A stretch of 64,000 nt of DNA from Arachnopeziza araneosa (Eukaryota; Ascomycota; Leotiomycetes; Helotiales; Arachnopezizaceae): the NCBI GenBank assembly GCA_003988855.1, contig QYAI01000148.1, forward strand, positions 28,053 to 92,052, written 5' to 3'. A program made the position numbers and the translations under genes. The notes beneath the pieces were generated by a model. That model was not told where the DNA came from. It did no database searches and was given only the letters and a program-made list of their open reading frames with translations. Below, piece after piece: positions 35,501 to 48,037 of the stretch (position 1 is the stretch's first letter; each line of letters opens with the position of its first letter).

Positions 35501-38080
35501 TGGAAAGCTGCTGAGGGTTTCGTCCACGTAAGAACGGGCGGACAATTCCGATAGCCCGACAGCCATCATAGCACCGCAAACCGTTGTATCTGTGGACTCA
35601 GCAAGTTTGCTGGAAAACAAGCCCCGGTAGTAGGCAAGCTTCCAAGCCGATTGTCGAGAAATAGCCCCAATAGCATATGCTGCGGCGATCTCACCACTGG
35701 AATGGCCGACTGCAGTTCCTGGATAAATATGGAATGATCGTAGAAGCTCCACAATAGCAACTTGCAAGATCGTACATAGGGGTTGAGCAAACCGAGGCTC
35801 GTTGATTGCTACTCGAGTTTTGTCGCTATCAACCAAGATATCTGCATTAAATTTTAGTGAATTTGTTCATGAACAGCGTTGAAGAACCTACCAGTTGCTT
35901 TCCATTCACAACCAATGCTCCTAAGAAACTTATCTGCAGCCAGGATGCTGTTTTGGAAAACAGGAAAGATGAAGAGTTCCTTGCCCATGCCGGCCCACTG
36001 TGCGCCTTGACCCGTAAAAACAAATCCGACTCTGGGGTTGGATCTTGGCTGCACAGGAGTTTTGGGAGCTAACAGCTGCTCAACCAGTCGTGGGACGGAA
36101 TCTGCTACCTCAAATACCTTCCAACCGTGAAGACTACGTCTCTGGGTCAGGGTATAGGCTAACGCTTCAAGGTATTTATCGTTACTACTTTCCTCATCTG
36201 ATGCAGCTAGATGCTCTAGATGTGTCCGGTAGATCTCTAGCATCTTTGTTGCCGTATGTTTCTCATGTGCAGACCACACAAAAAGCCTTGGTCTTGTGGC
36301 CAGTGACTTGGCTTTTATAGCATGGTTTAGGTGACTCTTAACTCGGGCCGTCACATACTCTGATGTCGCCACAGAGGTGCAATGATTTGCGACAATATCG
36401 CGGTTCTTGAGGTAGTGGAATGCATCATCTAGAATGGCGTGTGCGTTGGTACCGCCAAAGCCAAAACTGTTGACTGAGGCACGGCGTAGCCCTTCACGCG
36501 GCCACGGTGTCGGAGCTCTGGGGAACTAGAGAATTTGATAAGAAATCAATTCAAAGACTGCTAAATGCAAGAAACGGACATACCTTCAATTTCAGGAACT
36601 CGGCGTCAATGCTAGTATTGAGCTCCTTCAGGTCTGCGATGGGGGGAATGAGTCCCCTCTCCAGCACCAAAACTGTTTTGATTACACCAGCGATCCCAGC
36701 CGCACCTTCCAGATGACCGATACTGGCTTTTAATGCGCCTCTAGAGGCGAAATCAGTCAGCTCTTTTCATGAGGCATTTTGCGTAGAGAAATGCTTACAT
36801 GATAACCGGGTCTTCGGGATCTCTGCCAGCTCGAAATGAATTGCCGATTGCCATAGCTTCCAGTGGGTCACCAACAGCCGTACCGGTGCCATGGGCTTCG
36901 AAATACCGCGTGAGAGACATATCGAGTCTGGCCTTACGATACGTCTCCTGGATGAGTTGCATCTGCATTTCTTTGCTTGGTTGCGCAAGGCTTGTACGAC
37001 CATTTTGATTCGCGGCCGTAGCTCGGATGACAGCACGGATTGTGTCGCCATCTCGAACCGCAGCTTCGAGTGGTTTTATAATTAAAACGCCGAACCCTTC
37101 TCCCCGGCCATAGCCATTTGCACGATTGTCAAAAGAGTGGCACACTCCATCTGGAGAAAGAAAGCCAAGATTGGATAGACTCATGAAATAATCCGGGACA
37201 AATAATAGATTGCTGCCAGCAACAATTCCCTTTACGAAAGTAAGCAAATGTTTGTTGTCGCAGTAAACAATAATTATCTTACCATAGTAGATTCACCTTG
37301 TCTTAGCGACCGGCACGCCAAGTCCAAAGCCACTAGGCTGCTCGAGCATGCCGTATCAACAGTCAGACTAGGGCCACTAATGTTATAAAATAAGCTAATT
37401 CGATTAGACAACATGCTTGCCGCAACACCAGTGGCGGTATATCTCGGGATTTTTTCCGGGTCTTTTGCTACACATAGCGTATAGTCTGCAGTGAAACAAC
37501 CAACATGAACAGAAGTAGCCGAGCCACTAATTTTTTGCATGGATATCCCAGCTATACAAACAATCAGGATCAAGATACAAAGAGTAGCGGTAAACACGGA
37601 AAAGGGAATATAGAAAATATTACCATTCTCTAGAGCCCTGTAAGTGGTTTCTAGCAGAATTCTCTGCTGTGGATCTGTTCCCGATGCTTCATCAGGAGTA
37701 AATCCAAACATTTTGGGGTCAAAACAACTGATATCTCTCTTCAAAAATGAAGCCTTCTGAGACCGGATCTATTTTATGTCATTAACACAAAGTTACCAAT
37801 AAAGAGCAACAACACGTACCGTTCCAGTACGAGAGTCCTCCAGATCATGATATCTGGAGGTAGATAGCCGGTCTGGCGGAAACTCTGTCGCCGCACTTCT
37901 TCCCGAGTTCATGAGTTTCCAGAGAGATTCTTCAGTCTCGGCTTCGGGAAACTGGAAAGACAGGCCGATAATGGCAATGTCGGGACCAATCTCATTGCCA
38001 TCACTTGAATTTGGAGATAAACGATTGGATGAAGAATCGTCATCGGCTCCCGAGGAGCTCGGATTCAGGTATGGAGCCAT
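29515..38080 (-). CDS. Highly reducing polyketide synthase KS-AT-DH-CMeT-ER-KR-ACP
   Basis: Iterative type I PKS, intact through about 13 exons joined by 12 short introns that all keep frame. N- to C-terminus: KS with active Cys in 'VDTACSSSLVALDL' and His in 'EAHGTGTAVGDPLEA' and 'IGHLEGAAG'; AT with 'FTGQGAQWAGMG' and 'GHSSGEIAAAYA'; DH with His in 'DHKINGEILFPGAGM' and Asp in 'HPCTLDSILQ'; C-methyltransferase with SAM motif 'LELGAGTGGMT'; ER with 'SGAGGTGQAAIQVAQ'; KR with 'GGLGAQGRSIAQW' and catalytic Tyr in 'SNYAAGNTYQD'; ACP with the phosphopantetheine Ser in 'YGVDSLIAVEMRNW'. All catalytic motifs I can check are present, so a largely reduced, alpha-methylated chain is expected. There is no thioesterase, which fits release by the FSH1-type hydrolase encoded divergently. 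No NRPS or carnitine-acyltransferase tail is fused. Confidence 0.95.
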
Positions 38081-40129
38081 GATAGACTAGACACTCTCGT
38101 TAGAAAGTAACAAGAAGCTATCAAGAAAGAAACAGGGATAAAGATAGATTATATTCCGACTCAAGCAAGACGTGCATCTAATGTTTCTGTCGATTGTGTC
38201 AAGTCCCATTCGACCGACATCAAGATATAAAACCACCAAGGGACGAATGGGTGAAAGCTTCTACCTTGGGCCAGTGCTGCAATGCAGGATGCGGCTCTGT
38301 GGCACAGGTTCCGGTTGTATTACCCGGTGCAAAGGCCATCTTGAGGCTTCATGGTGGATGCCATCGGCTTCCAAGGTTGCTTGAAGGATTCTTCTTATCT
38401 GGATCCTAGATACCGCGTGGCTAGCCGGACCTCGTAGAGCAATCGAATGACAATCTCGTCCTATCACTTCAACACACTCTTTCAGACGGGAAACACGCTC
38501 CGGCCCCAAGGTTCAGTCTAATTCGTCCGTTTACGACCCGCTGGATCAAGAGGGGTCAATACCATGCTGCATGACAAGATATCGGCTCAAGAAAACAAAA
38601 CGGGACGTCGAAAATTACTCGATCTACTCGTGAATATAGTAGTGTGACGACTGAAATCAATCTTATTCCTTCCTTCGGTAGCCATTTACTCCTGCTAGGC
38701 AGGCATCCTTGACCTGATAGCACATCATAATAAACATGAAACATGTACATAAGCTAGTCGTTGATACGCCGGGCCCATTCATTTCCCATCCATGCACCAG
38801 CTTGTGATGAGTGCTTTTAAAGCGAATACTCAATTCCCCTACGCTCCATTGGAAAAGTGATGTGGTTTCTTATTCGAATTTCACCACACCATTTATTGCC
38901 CAATAGTTGACCCGTAATCGACACACCTTTATTGTAAAAAATATTTTCAACACATTTACAGTACGTTCAAATATTTCCAGTCAACCATTCCGCCCCCTAT
39001 TCAAACCCTTATTCAAGCCTATTATACCCACCTTTCTACTTCCTCACTTATCTAAAAATTCGATAGTATCTTCATTAGTTCAACTAATACTCTTAGCTGT
39101 AATAGTACTCCCAAGGTCACGACGAGCCCTGGGCATTAAATTGTCTGTTCTTTTAAAAGCTGAGGTGGTGACGTTTCCCGTCTCCAGGGCTTACGGTATT
39201 CTTAGTCATTCCCTAAATCCACCATTTATGGTGAGCGCATTAGGCAGATTGCAATTCCAGCCCTCAGCCAAATTAGCCACCCATACAATATACACGCTAA
39301 TTGGCCACCTCGCGATTGAAATATTCGGCCAATCACTCTCCTCGTAGCTCGGTGAGGTTGTGGTAGCTTACCAAGAGAGATTTTCTAGCAAATACAAATT
39401 AAAGTTGATGTTACATTACCCGAGTTCGAGATCGTGCTGTGCCACTCCTCGCAATATTTCCACCTATTACCTGGAAACCCCCTGTAACGAACATGACCAA
39501 AAGATGAAGAGACCTGGGAAAAGATAATCCGGTTCAAAGGAACGCGGTTCTTGCGTGACATGAATTGTCCGAAATAGGAAATCCCTCTGGGCCGGAGCCA
39601 CCTGGCAGCAATAGGAACGAGCCAACCGGGGTAACAGTCCTTGCATGAACACCTGCAGCATACCAATTGGCATACAGCCATCCCGTGCGGACCGTGTAGA
39701 CCTTGTGAAGTTGCAGAAAAATGACAGAAAAAATACATTTCAAACCCGTCTTACGTGAATATCCCATGGTAACTGCACACACACCCAGGTGTTGCAGTCT
39801 TATGCGGCAGGTCACCCTTGTCTTCCTTATCCATCCTATCTAACCGCACATCGTACAGCACAGGCATGATTTTTCAAATACTTCAGTAAAAAAAAAATAG
39901 GGAATCTTATTCGTTTTATCTATGCTAGCTTCTTCTTGGTATAAAGAATTCGACGTGATCCATAGGATTCATAACTTCAGGACCATCTACAGAACCCAAA
40001 CTGAAGAGCGTTCAAGGCATTAATTTCCTTCATAACCCCATCCTTAGCGACCAGCGGCCATCATTTCCTTCTACCATACGCTCAAATTGCGACTATTGTT
40101 GTCGTTCAAATTTTCCACAGAATCCGAAA
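38081..40129. promoter_or_regulatory. Long divergent intergenic region between PKS and hydrolase
   Basis: Two kilobases separate the PKS start and the FSH1-hydrolase start, so the region holds both promoters. A 146-codon ORF at 38907-39347 (+) is rich in Ser/Leu/Pro and shows no domain, and I do not call it. ORFs around 39385-39815 (-) overlap in two frames and look like chance. No cluster-specific regulator is encoded here. No clear operator repeat was found. Confidence 0.4.
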
Positions 40130-40923
40130 ATGCGTTTTCTATGCCTGCACGGCCTTGGAACCAACTCGCAGGTACGCAATGATAGACCTCAAACACTGAT
40201 GAAAGAAAGACAACTTACTTCTCAGCCAGGTGTTGGAAACTCAGACCGGTAAGGCTCAGACCCATTTCACCAAGCCTAATCAACAAATTCCGAAGCTGAT
40301 GAGTGATTCTCACAGCTGCTATTCGCTTCGAGCTAGGGGATCATCATACATATGAGTTCGTTGAGGGACACTTTCCTGCCAAGATGTCCCCCGAGCTTCA
40401 AGAAGTTGCCTCATCCACTGACGAGTTTTTCGCCTATGCCGACAACGATCATAAAGAAAGTGGTATTGATGCTCTCGATCTCCTCGAAAACTACCTAGAT
40501 GCAGAAGGGCCGTTTGATGGCGTTCTTGGGTTCTCGCACGGTGCAAGTATCGCCGCTACTTATATCGCACGAAGAATGAAGCAGAATCCGGAGCTAGAGC
40601 GATCCAATCCCATTTTCAAGTGTGCCATCTTCTTTTCTGCATCTACTGTGTTTGATATTGAGCTGGTAAAGAGTGGCCAGCTCCGTGCGATGACCGGGGA
40701 TGTTGATGGTGAAATTATTCACATACCTACAGCGCATATTTGGGGCGCTAAGGATTCACTAAATAATGAATCGGCTGCTGTCAGCAGTCTCTGCTCGTCT
40801 AACGTGAGAGAGATTTACGTGCATGAAGGAGGTCATGAAGTCCCAGGGGCTCGATCGAATGCCGCGGTCAAGTCTTGTGTGCATACTATGCGAAGAGTAA
40901 TCTCTGTAGCTAGCTATGAATAA
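40130..40923 (+). CDS. FSH1-family serine hydrolase (LovG-like product-release candidate)
   Basis: Alpha/beta hydrolase, 222 residues, from exons 40130-40171, 40230-40248 (19 bases) and 40316-40923. The small exon joins 'MRFLCLHGLGTNSQ' to 'VLETQT' and 'AAIRFELGDHHTYEF' with every phase matching. Nucleophile elbow 'GFSHGAS' (G-x-S-x-G), acid in 'IWGAKDSLN' and His in 'HEGGHEVPG' complete the triad. The FSH1 family includes LovG, which frees the lovastatin nonaketide from an HR-PKS. With a TE-less HR-PKS next door, the same job is the most economical reading. The alternative is an esterase acting on the finished product. Confidence 0.9.
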
Positions 40924-41398
40924 TCAACTACGTAGATGAAATAAATTTTCGTATCATGGTTATTATTTTAAACGATATACTCTATAACTGCGACATGCGA
41001 GGGAAGTAGAAAAATCCTGCTTGAAGGTATACTTTATCTAGGTGTCCAACTGAACTGGGTACAACTTAAGCTTAAAATTGTAATATTTAAGCTAAATGGA
41101 ATATACATGATTTTTGATAATTTTGGGTTTATGAAAATAGGCTAAATTACACATGGACTTAGGCAAGGTTATATCCGAGCCGTCAAAGCATATGACACAT
41201 GTTGAGTTGCGGCGTAGTTTCTATGTCCATCCCACTAGAACTCGTTTGATTTCTCACGTCATTCCTTTGAGAACGAGGAAAAGAGGGGAAATAATGGGGT
41301 AATATACTTAGGTGGCTGTAGCATCCGAGCTCCTTCCAAAGCCCACACTTGCGCATCATCTACTCCCCAAAGTGCAACTCTCCCAACCATCAATAGTC

Positions 41399-42936
41399 AT
41401 GAATATTTCCAAACCACACATCCTGGTTTGCGTGACCCCTTTTACCGGCCACTTTCAGCCCATATATGAGCTTGCGAAATGTCTATTTTCCCTCGATTTC
41501 AATGGCGAGTAAATTTCGTAGTTTTTGATTTATTAATTCTTGGCTGCATCAAATTTTGCAAACACATCGACATAATGGCTGTGATATTTAGCTTTATATC
41601 CAAGTAAAAGTTTTTGGAGCTGCTTTCAAAGATCGAATTATTGCGCCAGAAATGAATCAAATGCTGACCTTGAGATACGATAGTAACAATACTAACCGGC
41701 TCACAACATCGCACCAAGATCGAGTCATCAGGGATATCTTTCTTTCCTGTTCACAAAGATGCCGATTTTACCGATGCAGATTTCAATACTAGATGGCCGG
41801 ACATTCAAGCGACACCCCCAGGCTTACAACAAGTCGTCACTATCGTCAAGCATGTTATAGTCGAGCCCATTCCTGCTCAGCATGAGAGTATCCAAGATGT
41901 TTTAAAGTTATTGAAGGAAAAAGATTCAGGGAGAGAGGTTGTGGTATTAGCAGACTCTACCTTTGGGGGCATTGCGGCAATTCTCCTCGGAGCCCCAGGT
42001 CTGAGACCAGCCGCGATCATACGGATTAGTATACTGCCTCTTTCACTTTCGAGCACTGATACAGCGCCTTTTGGAATGGGGATACTGCCTGATAGCTCTT
42101 CCGAAGGAAAGATACGCAATATAGCATTGAATGAGAAGATACAGAAGGGCGCATTTGGGCCCGTACAAACCTTGATGAACGAGTTGCTTCAGTCCCTTGG
42201 AGCAAGGCCAAGCCCATACTTCATATTTGATGGCCCTCATCATCTAGCCGACCGTTCGTTTCAATCATGTCCTCCAAGTCTGGAGTATCCGAGGAGCGAT
42301 GCTCCCAAAACCTTGAAATTTCTTGGTGGGATTCCAAGAAGACTGCCTGACCCATGGACACAGAGACCCGAATGGTGGAGCGATATTGCTGAGAATAATG
42401 ATAAGAAAAAAATAATTGGAGTTTGTCAAGGGACTCTGGCCATCAACCTCAATGATCTAGTCGCACCTACACTTTCCGGACTGAAGGATAGAAGAGACAT
42501 CCTCGTTGTAGTCTTGGTTGGGAAGAGAGGCGGCCAACTCCCTCCCCACATATTAGTTCCCGAGAATGCAAGAGTCTGGGATTATATCCCTTTTGAGGAG
42601 ATACTTGCACACGCTGATGTATTCATTACCAATGGTGGATACGGTGCTTTCCAACACTCGGTTGGTTGTGGTGTACCTCTAGTCATTGCTGGTGATACTG
42701 AAGAGAAATTTGAGATTAGTAACAGAGGAGAATGGGCTGGAGTTGCTGTTAATCTTAAAACAGGCAAACCGACCCCGAAGCAGATTGAGGGAGCCGTTGA
42801 TGAAGTTTTGACGAACTCGAAATATAAAATTCGAGCCCAAGAGATACAAAAAGAGATGGAGAGTTACGATCCTGTAGGAGTGCTAGTAGATGGTATCTAT
42901 GAAGTCCTAGCTGAGAAGAAGAAAGCGCAGTCATAG
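41399..42936 (+). CDS. UDP-glycosyltransferase of the MGT/YjiC type (GT1)
   Basis: Predicted soluble GT1 enzyme that moves sugar from a nucleotide donor to a small lipophilic acceptor. The N-terminal exon gives 'KPHILVCVTPFTGHFQPIYELAKCL', the acceptor-side start of the fold with the catalytic His in 'GHFQP'. The C-terminal donor domain has 'DVFITNGGYGAFQHSVGCGV' followed by 'PLVIAGDTEEKFE', the MGT version of the PSPG signature. One intron lies between about 41505 and 41665. Its acceptor after 41673 or so gives 'TIVTILTGSQHRTKIE', but the matching donor is unclear: a GC donor at 'AATG|gcgagt' keeps phase, a GT donor does not. I therefore give only outer limits. The start at 41399 (MNISKPH) is preferred over an upstream non-ATG extension. 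Position between the hydrolase and the CYP52-like gene argues for glycosylating the hydroxylated polyketide. Confidence 0.85.
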
Positions 42937-43396
42937 GATGTCTTTGTATTTATCATTTTCGGTTGTCTTCTTAACTTATTGATAAACCAATTTGTCGATA
43001 ATTGACATTCAGTGCACGCAATTGAGGGTCTAAGCGGTTTCGATTTCTTAATCGGATGTTGAGATCCTTGGAATTATTGGATGCATCAGTCGACACACGG
43101 ATCTCTCCAGTGCAAGAACCATGCTGGCCACCATCGAGTGATTCGCCGGCCGAAAGGAAAAATGTGCCTTCCGGGATTACCGGACCTGCGAGGTGACCTA
43201 GATGGATGCCTGTTCCATGTAAAGCTAGACACCCAACCAACATAGAATTCTGCATATTACTCCATTATCCCCCACCTTTCTCTTGATCGTATGTTCCCAA
43301 TTAAATTTTCTATTCGTTGTGTAGACCAAATCAGATTTGCCTACCTCGGATCTTCTAGCGAAAAATCACGGTGCAGATCTCTTATTCTTGAGCAAG

Positions 43397-45002
43397 ATGG
43401 GGATCTGGAATTATGTATACGCCATAGCGTTAAGCGTGGCTCTGTATTTCGTGGTGTCGACCATCGTCACGTTCATCGAGGCCTACAGATTCGCAAAAGC
43501 GAATGGATGCAAACCGGCAATTAAGTTTCCCCAACCCGAACGCATACTCGGTTATAGCGTTTTCAAGCAGCAAATTGCCATGTTCAAGAGCAAGACAGTT
43601 CTGAGCACTGGAGTACAACGATTTACGAATATAGGTAATACCTACTCGGTCGTCGTCATGGGGAGGTCGATGGTGATCACAAGAGAGCCCGAGAATATCA
43701 AAGCGATGCTAGCAACAAAGTTCAAAGATTTCGGCCTAGGAAAGAGAGTAGATGCTATGGGCCCTCTTTTAGGTTATGGAATTTTCACCACTGATGGGCA
43801 ACAGTGGGAACACTCACGTGTAGGTAGACAGATCGTAGAATTTCTTACTGCTTTCTTTGCTCACAGTTTTAGGCCCTGGTTCGCCCAAGCTTTATCAAAG
43901 ACCAAGTTGCGGAATTGGATGCCTTAGAGGTGCATATCCAGCATCTACTTGCCAAAATTCAACTTTCTGGATCGACTGTCGACCTCCAGCCTCTCTTCTT
44001 TCAACTTACGCTTGACAGTGCTACTGAATTTCTCTTCGGCGAATCGGTGGACGTCCTTCGTAGTCCAGCAGGATCTATGCAACAGCTTTTTGGTGAAGCC
44101 TTCGACTATGCCCAGATGGAAATAACTCATAGGATGAGACTTGGACCATTTCTCAAGCTTTATCGCAATAAGAAATTTTACCTTGCATGCGCACGTGTCC
44201 ACAGTTTCGTTGATAGCTTTGTGCTTAAGGCTCTCGAATTCAGGCGAGAGTCTCTCACTAGTGGCAAGATTCACGAAAAAAAGAAATACATTTTCATGAA
44301 TGAGCTTGCTCTTGCGACAGATGATCCGATCCAAATTCGTTCTGAGCTGTTAAATGTTCTTCTTGCGGGGAGGGATGCTAATGCTGGTGTGTTAAGCAAT
44401 ACTTTCTTCACTCTTGCTCGCCGCCCTGATGTCTGGGCGAAGCTTAAGAACGAGGTCGATAAGCTGGATGGGAAACCACCGGATTACGCAACATTGCGAA
44501 GTATGAAATATTTGAAATATGTCATAAATGAATGTAAGTTTCAGATTGAATCACAAGATTAGCACTTAGTATTTGTATAGCGTTACGTCTTTATCCTCCA
44601 GCACCAGGAAATGCACGCTTTGCAAACAAAATGACCACCCTTCCTGTAGGTGGCGGACCCGATGGCAAGTCTCCTGTCTTTATACCTAAAGGTACCATGA
44701 TATTATATTCATTATACTCCATGCATCGGCGAAAGGATATATTCGGTGAGGACGCGGACGAATTCAAACCTGAACGCTGGGAGGGATTTCGTCCCGGCTG
44801 GGGTTACATTCCATTTAACGGCGGGCCGAGGATCTGTGTAGGTCAGCAGTATGCTCTCGCGGTGGTAGGATATACAATTGTTAGGTTTGTTCAAGAATTT
44901 GACAAAATTGAGACTAGAGACCCTGGAGAGTGGGTCGAAAATATGGGTATGACGTTGAGTGCTGGAAATGGCGTTCAAGTTGAATTGTTTCCACGACCAT
45001 AG
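43397..45002 (+). CDS. Microsomal cytochrome P450, CYP52-like (alkane/fatty-acid hydroxylase type)
   Basis: Exons 43397-43819, 43873-44533 and 44581-45002 give 501 residues. An N-terminal membrane anchor ('YAIALSVALYFVVSTIVTFI') is followed by 'WEHSR' joined to 'ALVRPSF' at the first splice. The I-helix region reads 'LLAGRDANAG'. The ExxR motif 'ESLRLYPPAPGNARFA' is completed at the second splice, and the haem loop is 'PFNGGPRICVGQQYAL' with the Cys ligand. 'LLAGRD' and the haem-loop pattern are hallmarks of CYP52 and related clans, whose members hydroxylate the end of long alkyl chains. In sophorolipid and ustilagic acid pathways such a P450 makes the hydroxyl that is then glycosylated; the neighbouring GT1 gene fits that order. 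Clan assignment is by motif; position of hydroxylation is inferred. Confidence 0.9.
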
Positions 45003-46690
45003 GAATGGTAAGCAATGTGATGCGTTCGTACAATATAAGAATGGATTTAAATAAATTGGTGTGATTGATTTTATAATTGAGCATCACAGTACTGCATCTA
45101 TTCAAACATCATGGCCATTTGTCAGAAGAAAGGGGCCTCTGTTTAGACAGTTTTGACTTGAATGGCGTTCAAATACACCATGAATAAGTGTACTTCTACA
45201 GGAGCAAATCATTTGTAGCTTCAGATTTATTTCAAATTTATGTTGGCGCTTTGGTATAGGATATACCGGCAAAGGGTCGTCACCAGTTGCATGTTGGTTT
45301 CAAAGTCGGTCAGCCACTGCTGAAATCTCACTGGGTGCCAGGCTAGTTTCTCCTTAGATATATATTCCTCTCTCAAAACTACTCAAGCTCATGCGCAACG
45401 TAGAGGACGAATTACCGGCCAACTCATTTAACAATGTATGCAGATACTCACGTGAATTCTGTGTTCTCTATCAACTCCTACGAGGAATTTCACAAGCGAC
45501 AATTCTCGAACTTAAGACACTCTAAGCTTCATCATGGCCAGTTAAGCTAAAGCGAAGACCATACGTAAGGCATTAGAAATGGCGGCTCTGGCCCCAACCC
45601 TGGAGCAGTCGATTTTCGAATTAGTACTGTGTACTTTCATAATATCTATGAGCTGAGGGTACAAACTCTGTTCTGAGACTCGTATTAGATAGATATACAA
45701 ATGCGGAGGCTCAAGGCAAAGTGCGAAGCACATAAAGAGGTATACAATACTGAGATTACACTCAAATTAAGTAAGTTAAACATGAATAGTTTCAGTACGT
45801 GTCACAGAGAGGAGCACCGCAAATTGTAAACAAGCAACTTAACCCCTGTATTGAGCACGTGACTCTCCCGTGACAGTATGTAAGACTTGAGATAATTTCC
45901 ATTTTTTGAGTCAAGATACATGCAAGCCTACTTATCAGTATTTCGTGGATATATATTTCAGATACTCTTACTCACTTGACCGTTGGACCCAGGGCACTTG
46001 TCAGTGTATTCATCACGCGCACAATCGTGACTCAATATAAAAACATTTAGAGAGTTTGCCAAGTCACAATATAACGACTAATATGCATATGCAACGAATT
46101 ACTAAAACTCAGGGTTATGGTAAGCACCCCTAAGTCCCTAAAGTTCCAAGTAGGCAAAAAAGGGGTGGGCTTGAAAATAGACATCCACCACTGAAGCGTT
46201 GTACAATACCATGCACGGTTTATATTGCAAAGCAGCTTCGTATGTGTATTAAATTGATTCTCGGAAAACAGATTGGGACTTATTTTCGGCACTTGAAATA
46301 GATCGAGAACACTGAGACACTGTCCAAGATGCGACATTCTGGTATATCGAAGATGTACCGGAGAAATGTCTACACCTCTCTACACACAGACCAAGACATT
46401 TAATAGCATTTCGTGCCAAACTCATGTTGGGAACTTCTGCCTATTTAGTACTTACCGATACTACCACTACTTCTTCACCATTGCTTGGGTTATCAAAGGT
46501 ACTCGTATTACCCAAGCGAATACAGCTCGCTTAATAAATACGAAGGTGGTCGTACGTACGTGCAAGGATTTAAACCAACAGCACGGTCCCCTGGATCTTA
46601 CTCGTAGTAATGCTCACCCAAATCTCGGTATTAATACTTGGAGATTCGTCGTTCGGTGAATACCCAGACCAGCGACTCCAGCCTTACAAA
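45003..46690. other. Intergenic, right border of the PKS block
   Basis: No supported gene. ORFs at 45542-45733, 46047-46337 and 46366-46659 lack motifs. E-box-like 'cacgtga' at about 45858 lies in the middle. The long gap and the change to a cell-wall enzyme suggest the biosynthetic block ends at about 45.0 kb. Confidence 0.4.
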
Positions 46691-47783
46691 ATGCATTCCA
46701 CAATTCATCCCCTCTCACTTATCTATTTCGCTGCTATCGCATCTGCTCAAGCAACATTCCAAGCTTCTGCCAAACGTGGCCTAGTCTTCACTCCCAACTC
46801 AGCATGGCCAGAAGACGATAAAATTTGGACGCAACCCAATAGTGATCTCACCTGGTATTACAACTATAAATGGGAGCCATCTCCGGAACTTGCGAGCATC
46901 CCTCAATCCCAACTCGAATATGTCCCAATGATCTGGGGAGGCCCAGCTACAACATCAGACAATGAATTCCTCAACAATGTTACCGAACTTATTAATGGCG
47001 GGAGAAACATTACTCACGTCTTAGCCTTCAATGAGCCTGACGGGAATCAGGAGCAGGGAGGAAGTAATGTTACCCCCAAAGATGCAGCAACAGCATGGCT
47101 ACGGGAGATAGTCCCTCTACAGGAAAGAGGGATAAAAGTTGGAGCTCCTGCAATGCAGTTTCCAGGATTGAATTGGTTGAACAACTTTACTGCAGCATGT
47201 ACGAATTGCACATTTGATTTTATCCCTCTCCACTATTATGGCGATAACTCATCTGGCGCGGCGGACGGGTTTGAGTGGCACGTCAAGGAAATTCACGCAG
47301 CGTAAGTATCTTTCCTTTCTCATCTCAAGAATTTTACTAAGATCAGTCAGATTTCCCAATACGAAACTGTGGATCACCGAGTTTGCAGATGTCGGGACTC
47401 TTGAACAAACTCAAACTTTCTTTAATACTACAATCCAATTTCTGGATGATGCTGGTAATAATTATATTGAGCGATACTCTTATTTTGGGGCTTTCCGAAG
47501 TACCAAAAGTAATGTCGGACCGAATGCAACTTTTCTTGATGCTAATGGGAAGTTGACGGATATCGGAAGTTGGTATCTCGGAGGAGCTGCGACAAACAAT
47601 ATTCCGACTACTTCTACAACAACTTCTCCCTCTCCTACTCATACTCGTACTGCTACTACTTTCTCCAGTAATCCTACCCCTACTCATACTTCTTACGCTT
47701 CAAGTATCTATTATAAAAGTAAAGAAGAGCTCACACTTATGAGCTTGGTTTCAATGGCTGTGTCGTGGATTGCGTTGATTTGA
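46691..47783 (+). CDS. GH128-type cell-wall glycosidase (beta-1,3-glucanase family), GPI-type tail
   Basis: Exons 46691-47301 and 47351-47783 give 347 residues. A signal peptide (about residues 1-18, ending ASAQA) precedes the TIM-barrel: 'YYNYKWEPSPE', 'YVPMIWGG', 'VLAFNEPDGNQEQGG' with the acid/base Glu in 'NEPD', 'HYYGD', then 'LWITEFADVGT' with the probable nucleophile Glu. Four Asn-x-Ser/Thr sites lie between. A Ser/Thr/Pro-rich stretch (about residues 280-315) and a C-terminal hydrophobic segment ('LMSLVSMAVSWIALI') suggest GPI anchoring to membrane or wall. The family includes the fission yeast wall protein Asl1 and hydrolyses or remodels beta-1,3-glucan. There is no link to the PKS genes beyond distance. 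Confidence 0.9.
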
Positions 47784-48037
47784 TAAGCTTTAAAGGATAA
47801 TTTTTTTTTTACGATAACATAGTTGCACTGAAGTTGGAAACTACAAAACAGAGGAGAAAATGAGAGTTTATTGAAGAGGTGGGGCAGGATATACTAGCTG
47901 ACAGACTTTTGGGATTGCCTTAGATTCGCTTCCTTTTCGAGATAGATTAGACAACCCTAGACTAATTCAATGTCGTCTACATACTTCTTCGTCTGAATAT
48001 CTTCAATTTGTTTTCTCTCTCTCTCCGCCATCTCTTA

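Noticed and set aside
29515..38080. PKS-NRPS hybrid made from the PKS and the NRPS at 15-19 kb
   Set aside because: They are 10 kb apart with a transporter, a deaminase and a HET relic between them, and each has its own complete end.
38907..39347. 146-codon plus-strand ORF in the PKS-hydrolase promoter region
   Set aside because: Low-complexity, hydrophobic and Ser/Pro-rich composition, no domain, and it lies in an AT-rich promoter stretch.
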